A stretch of 64,000 nucleotides of DNA from Ixodes scapularis. Lineage: Eukaryota > Arthropoda > Arachnida > Ixodida > Ixodidae. Both the position numbers and the translations under genes were made by a program. Shown here one piece after another: positions 43,278 to 53,580 of the stretch (the stretch's first letter is position 1; each line of letters starts with the position of its first letter). The DNA is taken from the NCBI RefSeq assembly GCF_016920785.2, contig NW_024609836.1, positions 12,058,018 through 12,122,017 of the forward strand. Reading direction: 5' to 3'. Under the pieces are notes generated by a model that was not told the DNA's origin, did not search any database, and was given only the letters and a program-made list of their open reading frames with translations.

Positions 43278-45120
43278 GGGGTGAAGCTCGATAGGGGCGC
43301 TTGTTTTTCCTCACCATGGGTAGTGCACGTGCTACCCACGCGGTTATGGTTTAATTTTATTGGTGCGTAGAAGCTTGGCATTCCACGTGTTTGTACAAGC
43401 AGAGGAAATTGAAGTATCCCCACTCTGGGTTGTGAAAAAAATTCCACTAGGCGGCGACACCCACACTTCTCGCCGCAAATCATGTTTGCATCAAGCATAC
43501 AACGGCACTGCAGCTTTCGATCCACGAGCCATGATCGTTTACAAGCCTGCCAGCATCTATATACGCGCGGTAACAGGGGTGTGAAAAAACTGGAAAAAAA
43601 CTTAATAAAAAAATGCCGCTCGCATTTTTAATCCCAGCGTAAGTTAGCACAAGTCCTGACTCTATAAGTGTCTCCTAATGCTAATGAATACAGCTGGAAA
43701 TACAGGTACAAAAATATTACTGAAATCGGAGCAAAACCGGTATCGGAAATGTCAGAAGATTGGGACACTTTGCGAGAATTTGTGCTTTGGTGAATAGGCT
43801 CAATGTGCTTTGATTTTACATTAAAATATTTAACGTGCTGTTTATCATTAAAACTTGCGTTGCGTGTTCTGAAAGGAATGGGCAAGTGTATCTCAAGCGT
43901 ATGTTTGCTTAGGTGGTATCTTTCATTTAGTCGGATAACGAATGCTCCACTTCTATGAAGACGACGGGCAAAAACCTGAATGTCCTTTTTGTATCCAAAT
44001 GATAAGGGGCATTTGGAGTTCTCGGTGAACGTATGAACACTCTATTCAGGGCTTATCTCACGCGACTTACAAAGTTTGTCTTTCGAGGGCCGTCCAACCT
44101 TTCTTCCACAAAATCCAAGATAGCCAGCTTTGTCTCTGGATAAGCACTGCCGTTTCCAGCCTTACAATCGCGTTCGGAATAACTCCGTACTTCTCGGTAC
44201 TGTACAGCGCATTGACAAGAGCGTCGCTAGTTACAATTCCTTGCGGCAGCTTTGCAGCAGCAACAGCACTTGTCAGCATTAATTGAATTTAACAACTTTC
44301 TGCAGTTTTGTGCGTAGCGCACATCGCCGCTCTTGGAAATGTTTCTCATCAGTTTACCACAGTTTGTGAGCCCTATTTTTGCCAGACACAAACAAACTTA
44401 CCGTCGGGTGCATCTCTAGAATCTGCCTGCTCGGTCACGCGATGCACAGATTGAAAAGTAACAAGCTTTAGGTTAACAGACCTGCATTTGAGACTCTGGA
44501 ACACAACTTTTATATACAAAGCTTGGTCAATCGTCCGACAATCAGTCTTTTATACGGGACCCCTTCCATGTGCCCCATGTTCCACAGGGACGCGCGTTAT
44601 ATGAAGGCAAGTTCTTGTATTAGCCAGAACATGCGTTGGCGAAAGAACGCCTCGCTCGCCCCTCGTTGATGCAAAGATATTTACGAAGGATGAGACGCTC
44701 ATGGTGTAGAGACGTGTAAGTTAAACAACAAACCGCTTAATAAAACATCGGGACAATGGCGACAGTGTGTAATGTGTGGGAACACTCAAAAGTAATTCGG
44801 TACAATTCGGGACAACAGAGTAGAAAAAAGCCTGGTGGAAATCGCTTAGTAGATGCGCACTGGTTGCTGGCAGTATTATAGGGGCGTTTTTCAATACTTT
44901 TTGAGGTGGCCAGGTGAGCACAAAAGACCGAAAATCGCACACAGACACAAATTAATGCAGTCACACAGCTGAAGAATTTGTATTTATAAGTTTTTTGTCT
45001 ATTCAGTTTAGCTGGTCATTTTTACAATAATGAAACAACTTATCCAGCTTAAGTCCTTTGTTGTGTATGGGGACGTCCTGAACAGCAAGCCTGATCGTCC
45101 CTGTAAGCTGATTATGGATA
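43278..45120. other. No recognised gene
   Basis: Mixed-composition DNA with open frames of at most 112 codons, none recognised. I saw no element ends. Confidence 0.3.
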
Positions 45121-45124
45121 ACAA

Positions 45125-45600
45125 AAAGTAGATAAATTAATGAATACGACTGGGATAGTTTACTCACTTTAGATCATATTACAGCCTACCAAAGAATGAC
45201 CGAATGGTTTGCGAATATTTACAGTACGTGTGAAAGGAAAATTAAGCTTAAACAAAGAAAATGTGAGAATATATGGATCACTTCAGAAATAACGGAGCTG
45301 TGCATTGAAAAGGACAAACTGTGGCACAGATGTAAAACCAACCTTGGAAATATCGCATTGAAAGAAGAATTTAGAAGTCTCCGTGAGAGGGTAACTGCAA
45401 AAATAAGATTATCAAAGAAAAGACATTACGTTGCCCGTTTGCAGACTCATCAGAGTAACCCCCAAAAAACTTGGAATGTTCACGAATTAATAGGGGGTAA
45501 AGGCAAAAAAAAAAATACTGATTAAACGGTGTTAAAAGCTTTTGGAGACTCAGATGTAGAGTCCTTGTGCAATAAGTTCAATGCCTCGTTCATACAAGGT
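45125..45600 (+). pseudogene. Internal fragment of a non-LTR ORF2 (endonuclease-RT linker)
   Basis: The frame 45196-45525 includes IWITSEITELCIEKDKLWH and a Lys/Arg-rich helix, followed by LQTHQSNPQKTWNVHELIGG. This is the region between the endonuclease and RT domains of jockey/CR1-type ORF2 proteins. Similarity extends to about 45130 upstream and 45600 downstream in other frames. Both the endonuclease core and the RT core are absent, so both ends are lost. Confidence 0.65.
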
Positions 45601-45834
45601 GCAACAGGTTTGCAATACCAGGGGACCTATGTTGGACTTTCGAGAAACTGGAAACAGAGGTGACGTAGCGGCAGGAAGCGCGTAACCAAGCAACGGCGCG
45701 CACCGCGAAACCGCCCTCTTTGACGCCGTGACGACATGGCAAGATTGGCGTCTGTCACTCACTTGAAAGGCGGCAAGAGCCAACTGCCGAAGAGCGGAAG
45801 TAGCTACGCTGTCCCACTGCCGTACTATCGGGGA

Positions 45835-46330
45835 AAAATGAAATGCGAACAGAGGAGCGCGTGGCTCGCGGTACAGGTTGCGCCGCCTGGAAGTGAGCCT
45901 AAGAGCGAGGGTGCGTGGCCTACTCCGACGTGTTCACGCCCCTCCCTCTGCGCTTCCCAAGCTTCAGCAGTGTGCCTCTTCGTGCGCTGAAAGCTATCAC
46001 CGCTATCTTTGCTGGCTCAGCATGTGCGGTGCAAAGAAGCTCGCCGCACTCGCCGAGCAGGCAAAGATAGCGGTGACAGCTTTCAGCGCACTGAGAGGCG
46101 CACTACCGAAGCTGGGGGAGCGCCAATCAACGAGGTAGAGGGGCTTAGAGCGATAAACCGGGGTTCCGGTCTGCACTCGAAAGTGACCCCCATAAGGAGG
46201 CTGCCATTGTACGCAAATTTGACCACACGTCACATGACCAAACCAAATACGTGACGTCACAGGAAAGATGGCAGCGCCCATGCAGCGGCTGGCCCCAGCT
46301 GGGCCGGAGCTTGTCGGATGCTTTGTTGGT
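45835..46330. repeat. Dispersed repeat, copy A
   Basis: This segment (from ACTATCGGGGAAAAATGAAA to the region after GTGACGTCACAGGAAAGATG) is repeated in inverse orientation at 55290-55612. Shared landmarks are a stretch translating as KMKCEQRSA, the block GAACACGTCGG/TAGGCC, AACGAGGTAGAGGGGCTTAG and GTGACGTCACAGG. In this copy an extra palindromic segment is present at 45950-46123. Whether the shared frame is coding is unknown. Confidence 0.75.
45950..46123. repeat. Long hairpin inserted in the dispersed repeat
   Basis: The left arm (about 45950-46030) and the right arm (about 46044-46123) are imperfect reverse complements of about 80 bp with a loop of about 13 bp. A clear part is GCTATCACCGCTATCTTTGC against GCAAAGATAGCGGTGACAGC. 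The inverted copy of the host repeat at 55.46 kb lacks this segment, so it is probably an inserted foldback element or a local inverted duplication. Confidence 0.8.
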
Positions 46331-46726
46331 TGTCGTTCGTCTCGGCGAGTTGATTTCAGACGCGGAAGCCGTCATATGAGGCCGGTCGAAAGCGAGTTCA
46401 GAGTTCAGCGTGGTGTTTGACGTAGGTATAACGTGAAAATACGGAGAAACGGTGTGCATTTCGCTGGTGACCGACCGGGATATTGCCACGGAAGAGACAA
46501 TCTGACCTACGTTGCTCGAACCTCGGATTGATTCGGATACCGCTAGGATAAAATTTAAGGCGGCGTTTCTGTGCTCTCGTTGACCATCGGAATCTTCGAG
46601 GTTTGCAGTGAAGCGTGTGCAATATATTTGGATACACAGTTTAGCGACGGAAATTGCGTGAGTCGTGCTTGGCGGTGTGCAATCGCGGTGCAGTTTCGAT
46701 CAAATGACCGAGGGCTCACTTCGGTT

Positions 46727-47070
46727 GTGCGGCGCACCGGAAGGCTGCCTTGAAGCTGGTAGTTCCCGTGCCGTGCTGAATGATGCTGTGCTGCTTACAA
46801 ATTGTTCCGGTGTAGAAGTGCACTTTCACGGAGCACAGGTGTGCGGCGCACCGAAGAGCTGCCTTGAAGCTGGTAGTTCCCGTGCCGTGCTGAATGATGC
46901 TGTGCTGCTTACAAATTGTTCCGGTGTAGAAGTGCACTTTCACGGAGCACGGGTGTGCGGCGCACCGAAGAGCTGCCTTCAAGCTGGTAGTTCCTGTGCC
47001 ATGCTTTAGGTGATGCTGTGCTGCTTCCGAAATTGTTCCGGCGTAGACGTGCACTTTCACGGAGCACAGG
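46727..47070. repeat. Three tandem copies of a 114-bp unit
   Basis: Units start with GTGCGGCGCACC at 46727, 46841 and 46955. The first two are nearly identical and the third has diverged. Because 114 is divisible by three, frames stay open on both strands across the array, which explains the 114-171 codon frames here. I see no domain. It could be promoter monomers of a retroelement, but no element is attached. Confidence 0.9.
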
Positions 47071-47810
47071 TGTTGCAGTTGGTATTGATCCCGCTGGTCT
47101 GTCGCACGTTTCGTCAACACAAACGTTTCATCCACACTCGTTACCCGAATTGCAAGCTGTCCGGACATTTCACCGAGCGTGTTACGTACCCAGCTCACGC
47201 CGCTTTGTGGCAACAGCCTGCAGTGGCTCATTACCAGAAAAGTGGTCCCACATCCATTTCAGTTCAGTTCGTCCACGGCAGTCGCCAAACCCCGAAGGAG
47301 AGGATTTATTTGGACAGAATGCTACTAAAGCAATGCAGCTTCTTCAGTGGTCAGGATAGATTCTCTTCTGCTAGTTTTGTTATACTGTCACGGATCCTTG
47401 TTCCAGTCCTATCTTCTATCAATATTCACTATTCTGGGACACTGCAGGTCATGCTCAGCTGTAATCGTATGTTCAGGTGGAGGTGCTGGACACTTTACCC
47501 GTAGCCCTTCACTCTGTGTGAACCCGGCGGCTCTTCAGCCGAGTTACCCGATAATGGGACACGGCTGGCGGACTATTCTGCGTCTTATACCCCTGTCGAG
47601 CCGTAGGCAAAGTCCTGACCCGAGCCTGGCAGAACAACCGCAAGACGACCGAGTACCATAAGGAGTAACCTCGGAAATACACCACAAAGCACCTGAAATC
47701 CGAGCCAGTTGCTGCTACCAGGAAAAACCACCGGAATTCGGTCTCCTGCCAGAAAATCCGAAGCTGACTAAGCCAACAATGACAAACCTGTAGCAGCAAA
47801 CCGTGTCCCC
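47071..47810. other. Unassigned stretch before the gypsy gag remnant
   Basis: The part after about 47515 (TGTGAACCCGGCGGCTC onward) is compositionally like the untranslated leader of the gag remnant that follows. No LTR ends were recognised. The rest shows nothing that I can name. Confidence 0.3.
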
Positions 47811-47819
47811 TCCCACCAT

Positions 47820-48466
47820 TGTTTGCATGCCCGTCGCAAATCACACTCCGACGCTTTTTCACGCAAGCTGTATGAAGACGTCAAGGACTGGATTGAACAA
47901 TATGACAGTGTCGCCCGCCACATTGGGTGGACAGACAACCAGCTCCTGCAGAACCTATACTTCTCGTGGGAGCAACCGCCGGCGCTGGTCTGAGAACCAT
48001 GGATCCTCCTTAACGTCATGGGAAGTTTGCAAGATCAAGCTGAAGCGCGCATCCGTCAGCCAACATCAACGAAAGAGAGCCGCATTCTTGATTCTGTCCA
48101 GGACACTGCCCCAATGAGAGCGCCACCGCACTCGTGGAGGATGTTTTGCACTTGATCGAGCGCCCACGCCCACGTTCACGCCGACCTTGATGCTACAGAA
48201 GACAAGAACCTAAGAATCCCATGCGCCTCACGTGAGGGACAACACCTTCGGCAGCCTTGTCCGCAACCCCCCAACAACAGTCGAAGTGTTCATATCACTG
48301 AGGCTTCCAACATGGAATGTGCACCGCATGCCCGAGCCTGCCACTATGAACAACTTCCCGGCGTCTCGACACTCGAGTTGTCCAGCTACTACTTCGACGC
48401 CAGCCTCCCAGGCATCCACGACATCACCCACGACGTTGTCTGGGAGGAGATCAGGAAGCTCAGGAG
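47820..48466 (+). pseudogene. Ty3/gypsy gag remnant hosting the 2A non-LTR element
   Basis: The first frame reads LYEDVKDWIEQYDSVARHIG and WTDNQLLQNLYF. A frameshift near 47975 leads to WSENHGSSLTSWEVCKIKLK, and later frames contain EDVLHL-like codons (near 48135) and LPGVSTLEL (near 48358) followed by VVWEEIRKL. These are typical successive blocks of mag-like gypsy gag proteins in arthropods. The remnant stops where the non-LTR element begins at about 48467. No knuckle is seen on this side. Confidence 0.72.
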
Positions 48467-48833
48467 ATCAGTGGGCGAGACAGCACTGCAACGATGCGGC
48501 CACGGCTAAACCAGCTCTTGTTTGCTATCCAGGTCCTTGCATCCTGGACTGTGTGGCCCGTCAACGAATGCGGGGAATCATCATGTGACAGTCATCGCAT
48601 TTTCAACGCAACGTCCTTCAAGAACTACGCCGATGACAGCGAGCTCCCGTGTGTTTTGGCGGCCGCTGGAACATTTCCGCCGGTGTTATCTACAACTTTG
48701 TATGAAGCACCATCGTCATCGACAGGGGCAAAGTTTTCCTGCACTGCCCCTTTCGTCGTCGTACTCAGTGGGCGAGACAGCACTGCAACGATGCGGCCAC
48801 GGCTAAACCAGCTCTTGTTTGCTATCCAGGTTG
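48467..48833 (+). repeat. Duplicated 5' end (66-bp direct repeat, 298 bp apart)
   Basis: The block from CAGTGGGCGAGACAGCACTG to TTTGCTATCCAGGT occurs at 48467-48533 and 48765-48832. It includes the ATG of ORF1 and the following codons for RPRLNQLLFAIQV. The spacing is 297 bp between ATGs, so the upstream copy adds 99 codons in frame. Tandem 5' units are known as promoter monomers in some LINEs; here there are one full copy and one complete start. Confidence 0.9.
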
Positions 48834-49675
48834 GTAAAACTCCTTCCTTTACTAGTGTGAAAAGCAATTATGTCTGTCTTGTAGTGCTGCCTCGCCCAGG
48901 AGCTTTATTGGAGTGTGTTGCCGCCTGTTTTGATTCACTCTGCTTCCTCGTTGTTCTTTTGAGCGGGGATGTGGAACTCAACCCTGGCCCGCTGACGGAA
49001 GTTCAGTTGGCAGCGATTCTTGATGGCCAGAGGACGCTAAACAACAGCATATCAGAAATTAAAAGTAAACTTGACGAACACATTAGACAAACAGAATCAA
49101 GGCTATCCTCAATAGAAACTAAAGTTGAGTGTCTCTCAAAATTAGAGCCTGACCTTAAGCGATGCGAGAATTATGTCCAGCATTTAGGAAGAAACGTCAC
49201 TGCAATGGCTGCAAGGGTTGACGCCCTTGAAAACCGGAGCCGCCATAACAACCTCATTATTTACGGTGTGGCGGAAGACTCTACTGAATCACCCGTTTCG
49301 TTGAACCAGAAAGTGGTTACCGAAATTTTTGACAAGAAGCTAGGCGTGAAGGTATCAACGATAGAAAAAATACACAGGCTCGGAAGGCATCTGGGCAATA
49401 AAACACGACCAATATTAATACGCTTTTCTTCTCTAGACGAAAAAGCTGCACTTTTGAGGAACGCGTTTAAATTAAAGGGTACAACGGTGTCTCTGTCGAA
49501 CGACTACTCAATAGAAGTAAGAGAAAAGCGCCGCCATCTTTGGACATACGCAAAAGCTAGAAGGGAAGAAGGTATCAGCAAAGTAAATCTAACGAACGAT
49601 AAGCTTGTAATTAATGGGAAAATGTTTACTTGGAACAGTGAAAGAGAGGAGGTTGTACCTGTGCAACGTAACTGA
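48791..49675 (+). CDS. Non-LTR ORF1 protein with N-terminal hydrophobic region and canonical 2A motif
   Basis: I take the second ATG (48791) as the start, giving 294 residues. The in-frame ATG at 48494 lies in the duplicated 5' block and would give 393. After a hydrophobic stretch (CLVVLPRPGALLECV, then CFLVVLL) comes SGDVELNPGP. The GDVELNPGP core is at 48965-48991 and fits the 2A consensus D-x-E-x-N-P-G-P, at which ribosomes skip a peptide bond before the last Pro. Then follow a coiled coil (TEVQLAAILDGQ to LENRS) and an L1 ORF1-like RNA-binding part (HNNLIIYGVAED, IEKIHRLGR, RPILIRFSS). The protein likely binds element RNA. A hydrophobic leader ending in 2A could also act as a signal that is cleaved off co-translationally, as proposed for some invertebrate 2A sequences. 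ORF2 begins 24 bases after the ORF1 stop. Confidence 0.85.
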   Translation: MRPRLNQLLFAIQVGKTPSFTSVKSNYVCLVVLPRPGALLECVAACFDSLCFLVVLLSGDVELNPGPLTEVQLAAILDGQRTLNNSISEIKSKLDEHIRQTESRLSSIETKVECLSKLEPDLKRCENYVQHLGRNVTAMAARVDALENRSRHNNLIIYGVAEDSTESPVSLNQKVVTEIFDKKLGVKVSTIEKIHRLGRHLGNKTRPILIRFSSLDEKAALLRNAFKLKGTTVSLSNDYSIEVREKRRHLWTYAKARREEGISKVNLTNDKLVINGKMFTWNSEREEVVPVQRN

Positions 49676-49699
49676 CGTCAAACGAATTCAAAGAAAGCG

Positions 49700-52493
49700 G
49701 TGCAAAAGGATATCACCGTGATGGTCGTGAATTGCAGAAGCGTAAAAAATAAAGTAGAAGAATTATCGGGTTTAATCCTATCTGTTCAAGCCGATATCAT
49801 TCTCGGCACTGAATCATGGCTTGACGACTCTATCTTAGATCATGAAGTATTCCCTAGATGCTTTAACGTCTACAGAAAGGATAGGTCGTTACACGGGGGA
49901 GGGGTTTTTCTGTTGGTTAACAATAATTTGCAAAGCCACCAACTCAATCTAGCTGAAAACATAGAATCCGTATGGTGTCGGGTCAGGCTGCCCAATAACC
50001 TATGTTTTACCGTAGGAGTTTTCTACAGGCCTCCAAATTCTGATTCTACTTGTATAGACACCCTAAACGAAATAGTTTCTAGTGTTACCAATGAATGTGT
50101 GGTACTTGGTGGCGATTTTAATCTGCCAGACTTGACATGGAGCGATGACGGGTGTTCCTGTAAAACAATGACTCGACTTAATATTGATATGAAGTGCATG
50201 GTTGATAGTCTAGGTTTTACCCAGCATGTACTTGTACCTACGCGCGGACACAACATACTCGACTTGTTGTTGTGCAATCATCCCGACATTGTTAAACGAA
50301 TCGATGTCATACCGAGCATAAGCGACCATGGCGCTGTAGTCGCGACGCTTCGTTTTCAATCTGCACGTGTAAAGTTGAGTTCAGATCGAAAGGTGTTTTT
50401 TTATGAAAAGGGAAATTATGAAGGCATTAGCTCTGAGCTTTCTAGTGGCTTTCTTTCGTTTGAATGCGTTGCCGAAGAAACAGATGTGCACAACACGTGG
50501 TTACTGTTCAGGCAGAGAGTGATAAAGCTAACAGAGAAATACATACCATGTATTGATGCATCCAAATTAAAAAATAGAGCCAAACCATGGATCAACGGAA
50601 GTGTTCTACGATTAACAAAAAAACGAAAGCGTGCTTACGCACGGTACAAAAAGAAAAAGTCAGCAGTAAACCATGGGAAACTGAAAGAACTGACGACAAA
50701 TTACAAAATCACCGTGAGGAAAGCAAAAGGCGATTAACTACATCGGCTCGAAGACGGAATGAAAAATAACAATAAACAGTTCTGGAAGTTTATGAAACGT
50801 TGCGGAAATGACCAGATGGGAATACCTGACCTATTAGTAAATAACGAACTAATTACAGATGCCCGTCAAAAGGCTTGCATCTTTAATGAATATTTTCAAT
50901 CGGTATTTTTGCCTGCGAACAATATAACGCCAGTAACGCTTACAAACAGATACGATGATATGCCTCCAGTTGAGGTTGGTGTCGAGGGAGTCCTAAAGCT
51001 ACTAAAAAATTTTGACGAAACTAAAGCGATTGGCCCTGATCAAATTTCGCCTAGGGTTCTGAAGCGCTGTGCTCACGCCATTGCCCCATATCTTTTTATA
51101 ATCTTCAACCAGTCTTTGCTTGAGGGGTCATTACCGAATGATTGGAAAGTAGCTCATGTAATACCAATACACAAGAAGGGACCCAAAAAAGATGTTACAA
51201 ATTACAGGCCGATTTCTTTAACATCAATTTGTTGCAAACTACTTGAGCACATTTTGTACAGCCAGATAATGCAGCATCTTAATTACCATAATTTTTTCAT
51301 AGATTCACAACATGGATTTAGGAGAGGTTATTCTTGTGTCACGCAACTAACCGAGCTCTATCATGATCTTGTCATGTCCGTAGATAAGGGTGAACAGACT
51401 GATTGTGTTTTTCTTGATTATAGGAAAGCGTTTGACACAGTGTCGCACTCGTTCTTACTTCACAAATTGAATTGTTTGAGCATAGATATTACCACACTAA
51501 AATGGATTCAGTCATACCTGAGTTCGCGTCAGCAATGTGTAATTTTAAAAGGCGAGGCGTCTCATTTTGTTGAAGTTACGTCTGGTGTACCACAGGGGTC
51601 GGTTCTGGGGCCATTGTTATTCTTAATATTTATCAATGATATTCATGTCAATGTAACTTCCCAGCTGAGATTATTTGCTGATGATTGCGCTGTGTATACG
51701 CGTATAAAGGACGGGGAGGGTTCCGGACAACTGCAGGCTGACCTAGATCGAATAGAACAATGGTGCGGTGAATGGGGGATGCAACTTAACGTAAAGAAAT
51801 GTGTTCATGTTAGCTTCACACGTAAAAAAAAAAAAATTTGACACACAGTATTATTTAAGCAATGAGCTAGTAACGAATGAGAATAAAGTAAAATACCTCG
51901 GAGTCATTTTGTCATCCGACTGCACGTGGGATTCGCAAATTGATGATGTCATTATGAGGGCGGGTCGCGCACTGGGCTTTGTCCAAAGAAACCTAAAAAA
52001 CGCTACACAAAAAATAAAAGAACTAGCATATCTTGCCTATGTAAGGCCACTTCTAGATTACGCATGCACTGTGTGGGACCCTTCCAAAAAAAATCGCATG
52101 GATGGCTTGGAAAAAATACAAAATCGTGCCGCACGCTTCGTTCTGGGCCAGTACGACCGTTTTTCTAGTGTAACTAACATGAAACAATCACTAGGATGGG
52201 CGTCATTGGATCTTCGGCGAAAAAATTTACGGTTGAAATTTTTATACAACATTTATCATGAAGCTACTGGTATTAATAGCTCATCATACCTCTTAAAACC
52301 AAATTATTTTTCCAAACGTAATGATCATGTGCACAAGATACGCGAATACTGTACTAGGACGGAGCTCTGCAAAAATTCGTTTTTTGTGAGGACGGTCAAG
52401 GACTGGAACGCTTTACAGGAATGTATAGTTTGTGCTGCAAATGTTGATATGTTCTTTTCGTTATTATTCGCCCCCTGCAATAATGCCTTCTAG
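49700..52493 (+). pseudogene. Non-LTR ORF2: endonuclease and reverse transcriptase, two breaks
   Basis: The first part (49700-50737, 345 codons) is the endonuclease: N11, E38 in LGTESWL, Y109 in FYRPP, GGDFN at 137-141, SDH at 208-210. After a TAA at 50735-50737 the same frame continues from ATG 50759 to 51841 with the RT: PISLTSICCKLLE, HGFRRGYS, DYRKAFDTVSH, GVPQGSVLGP and FADDCAVY (FADD at residues 306-309 of this piece). In the 12-A run at about 51825-51836 the frame shifts, and 51801-52493 completes the thumb and C-terminus (KVKYLGVILSSDCTWD, YACTVWDP). The frame breaks may be real or sequence errors; the homopolymer one is the more suspect. RT motifs are of jockey/CR1 supergroup style. 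Confidence 0.88.
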
Positions 52494-52528
52494 GCGCTGC
52501 AGCAGTTCCCTGAATAAAGAATAAAGAA

Positions 52529-53580
52529 GCTACTTCCTGCCATCAGTTGCCCGGCTTTTATTCTGATTGCCGAGATTGTTTCGGAACAAGTTTGGCAGGT
52601 ATTTCAACCGAGACTTCTGCGAGCGAAGCGGCATCTTACAAACCAAGGGCAACTTACGCCACAATGGCACGACGACCGCCACCGGCTGCCCCTTAGTATT
52701 CAATGCCAATTCAATGAGACACTCTAACGCCGAAGCATTCCCGACATCGTGTGTGGGACTGTGCTCAACAAAGTACACCGAGGAAAACGTAGGTGATGCG
52801 AATGTGCAACCGAAAACCACTTTGCTACCACTGCATGAAGCCGACCATGTCTACCAAAGCAGCCCGTACCAATGAATTGGTCGGCGAGGGTTCGTGCCAA
52901 AAGACCCTCGATTACGTCTCGAGGAGCGACCACGGGAGATTAAGGATTACCTTCGGCGACCTTTGTCCCTGATGCCGAAGGTGCTGAGTCGAAGATTCTG
53001 AATCCCTGATTACCCCAAAGCTCCTCATGTCCATCACCTCAACAAGAGGTAAGCACGACAAAGCAGGTGAGCGTCGATGCAGTGACAGTGGATTTGGTGT
53101 CGGTTGTCGTCCAAGGACAATACCTAAAAATTTGCTGACACCAATTTTCTGTGTCCACTCCACGAAGCACACAATTTCCAACTTTGAGGGAGAATGCCCC
53201 TGAGTGACTTGGAGGAATAGAATGGTTGGTTGCTCTCAAAAGTGAACTGCAAGCATCACTAGACTTGGATAGCAAACAAAAATTGTTGCCAGCTTTCAAG
53301 TCAACGGTACAGCAAAAGGCACAGCCACGTAAGCAATACATGCCCGAGCTTGCTACATTGATGCCAAAAACTACCAGGAAATTTTTCGGATTAGAAGCCA
53401 GCCCTGCAGCTTCAGTGCACATGACGTATGATTACAAGGCAGCATCAGTCGGTCAAAGTTGCCACTCGACCAAACTGATCACCGACGTGCCAGGAGCGTC
53501 ATCCGACAACAAGGTCCACAGGTACTACGACTGAACGCCCGACACGAGACTGTCGCAGAAAGAACTCGTTATGGAACCAT
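52529..53580 (+). pseudogene. Possible right-hand part of the gypsy host remnant
   Basis: The 102-codon frames at 52567-52875 and 53226-53534 have the compositional feel of the gypsy region between protease and RT. LVFNANSMRHSN recalls a motif there, and LDLDSKQKLLPAFKS recalls the pre-RT helix. The similarity is weak, and no catalytic motif is seen. The argument is mainly positional: it lies directly downstream of the non-LTR insertion into gypsy gag. Confidence 0.3.

Larger units (their letters stand above)
48467..52528 (+). mobile_element. CR1/L2-type non-LTR retrotransposon with 2A motif, near full length (about 4.06 kb)
   Basis: The element starts at a segment CAGTGGGCGAGACAGCACTG that is repeated 298 bp later. 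It contains ORF1 (2A, coiled coil, RRM-like), then ORF2 with an apurinic-type endonuclease and RT, and ends with the short repeat (GAATAAA)2 at about 52512-52525. It has no poly(A) tail, as expected for the CR1/L2 group. ORF2 is interrupted by one stop and one frameshift in a 12-A run, so the copy is close to intact but probably not active. Target duplications are not clear. The sequence to the left is gypsy gag, and the sequence to the right may be a later part of the same host element. Confidence 0.85.

Noticed and set aside
46665..47231. Protein genes in the 114-bp repeat
   Set aside because: Frames on both strands are open only because the period is divisible by three; there are no motifs.
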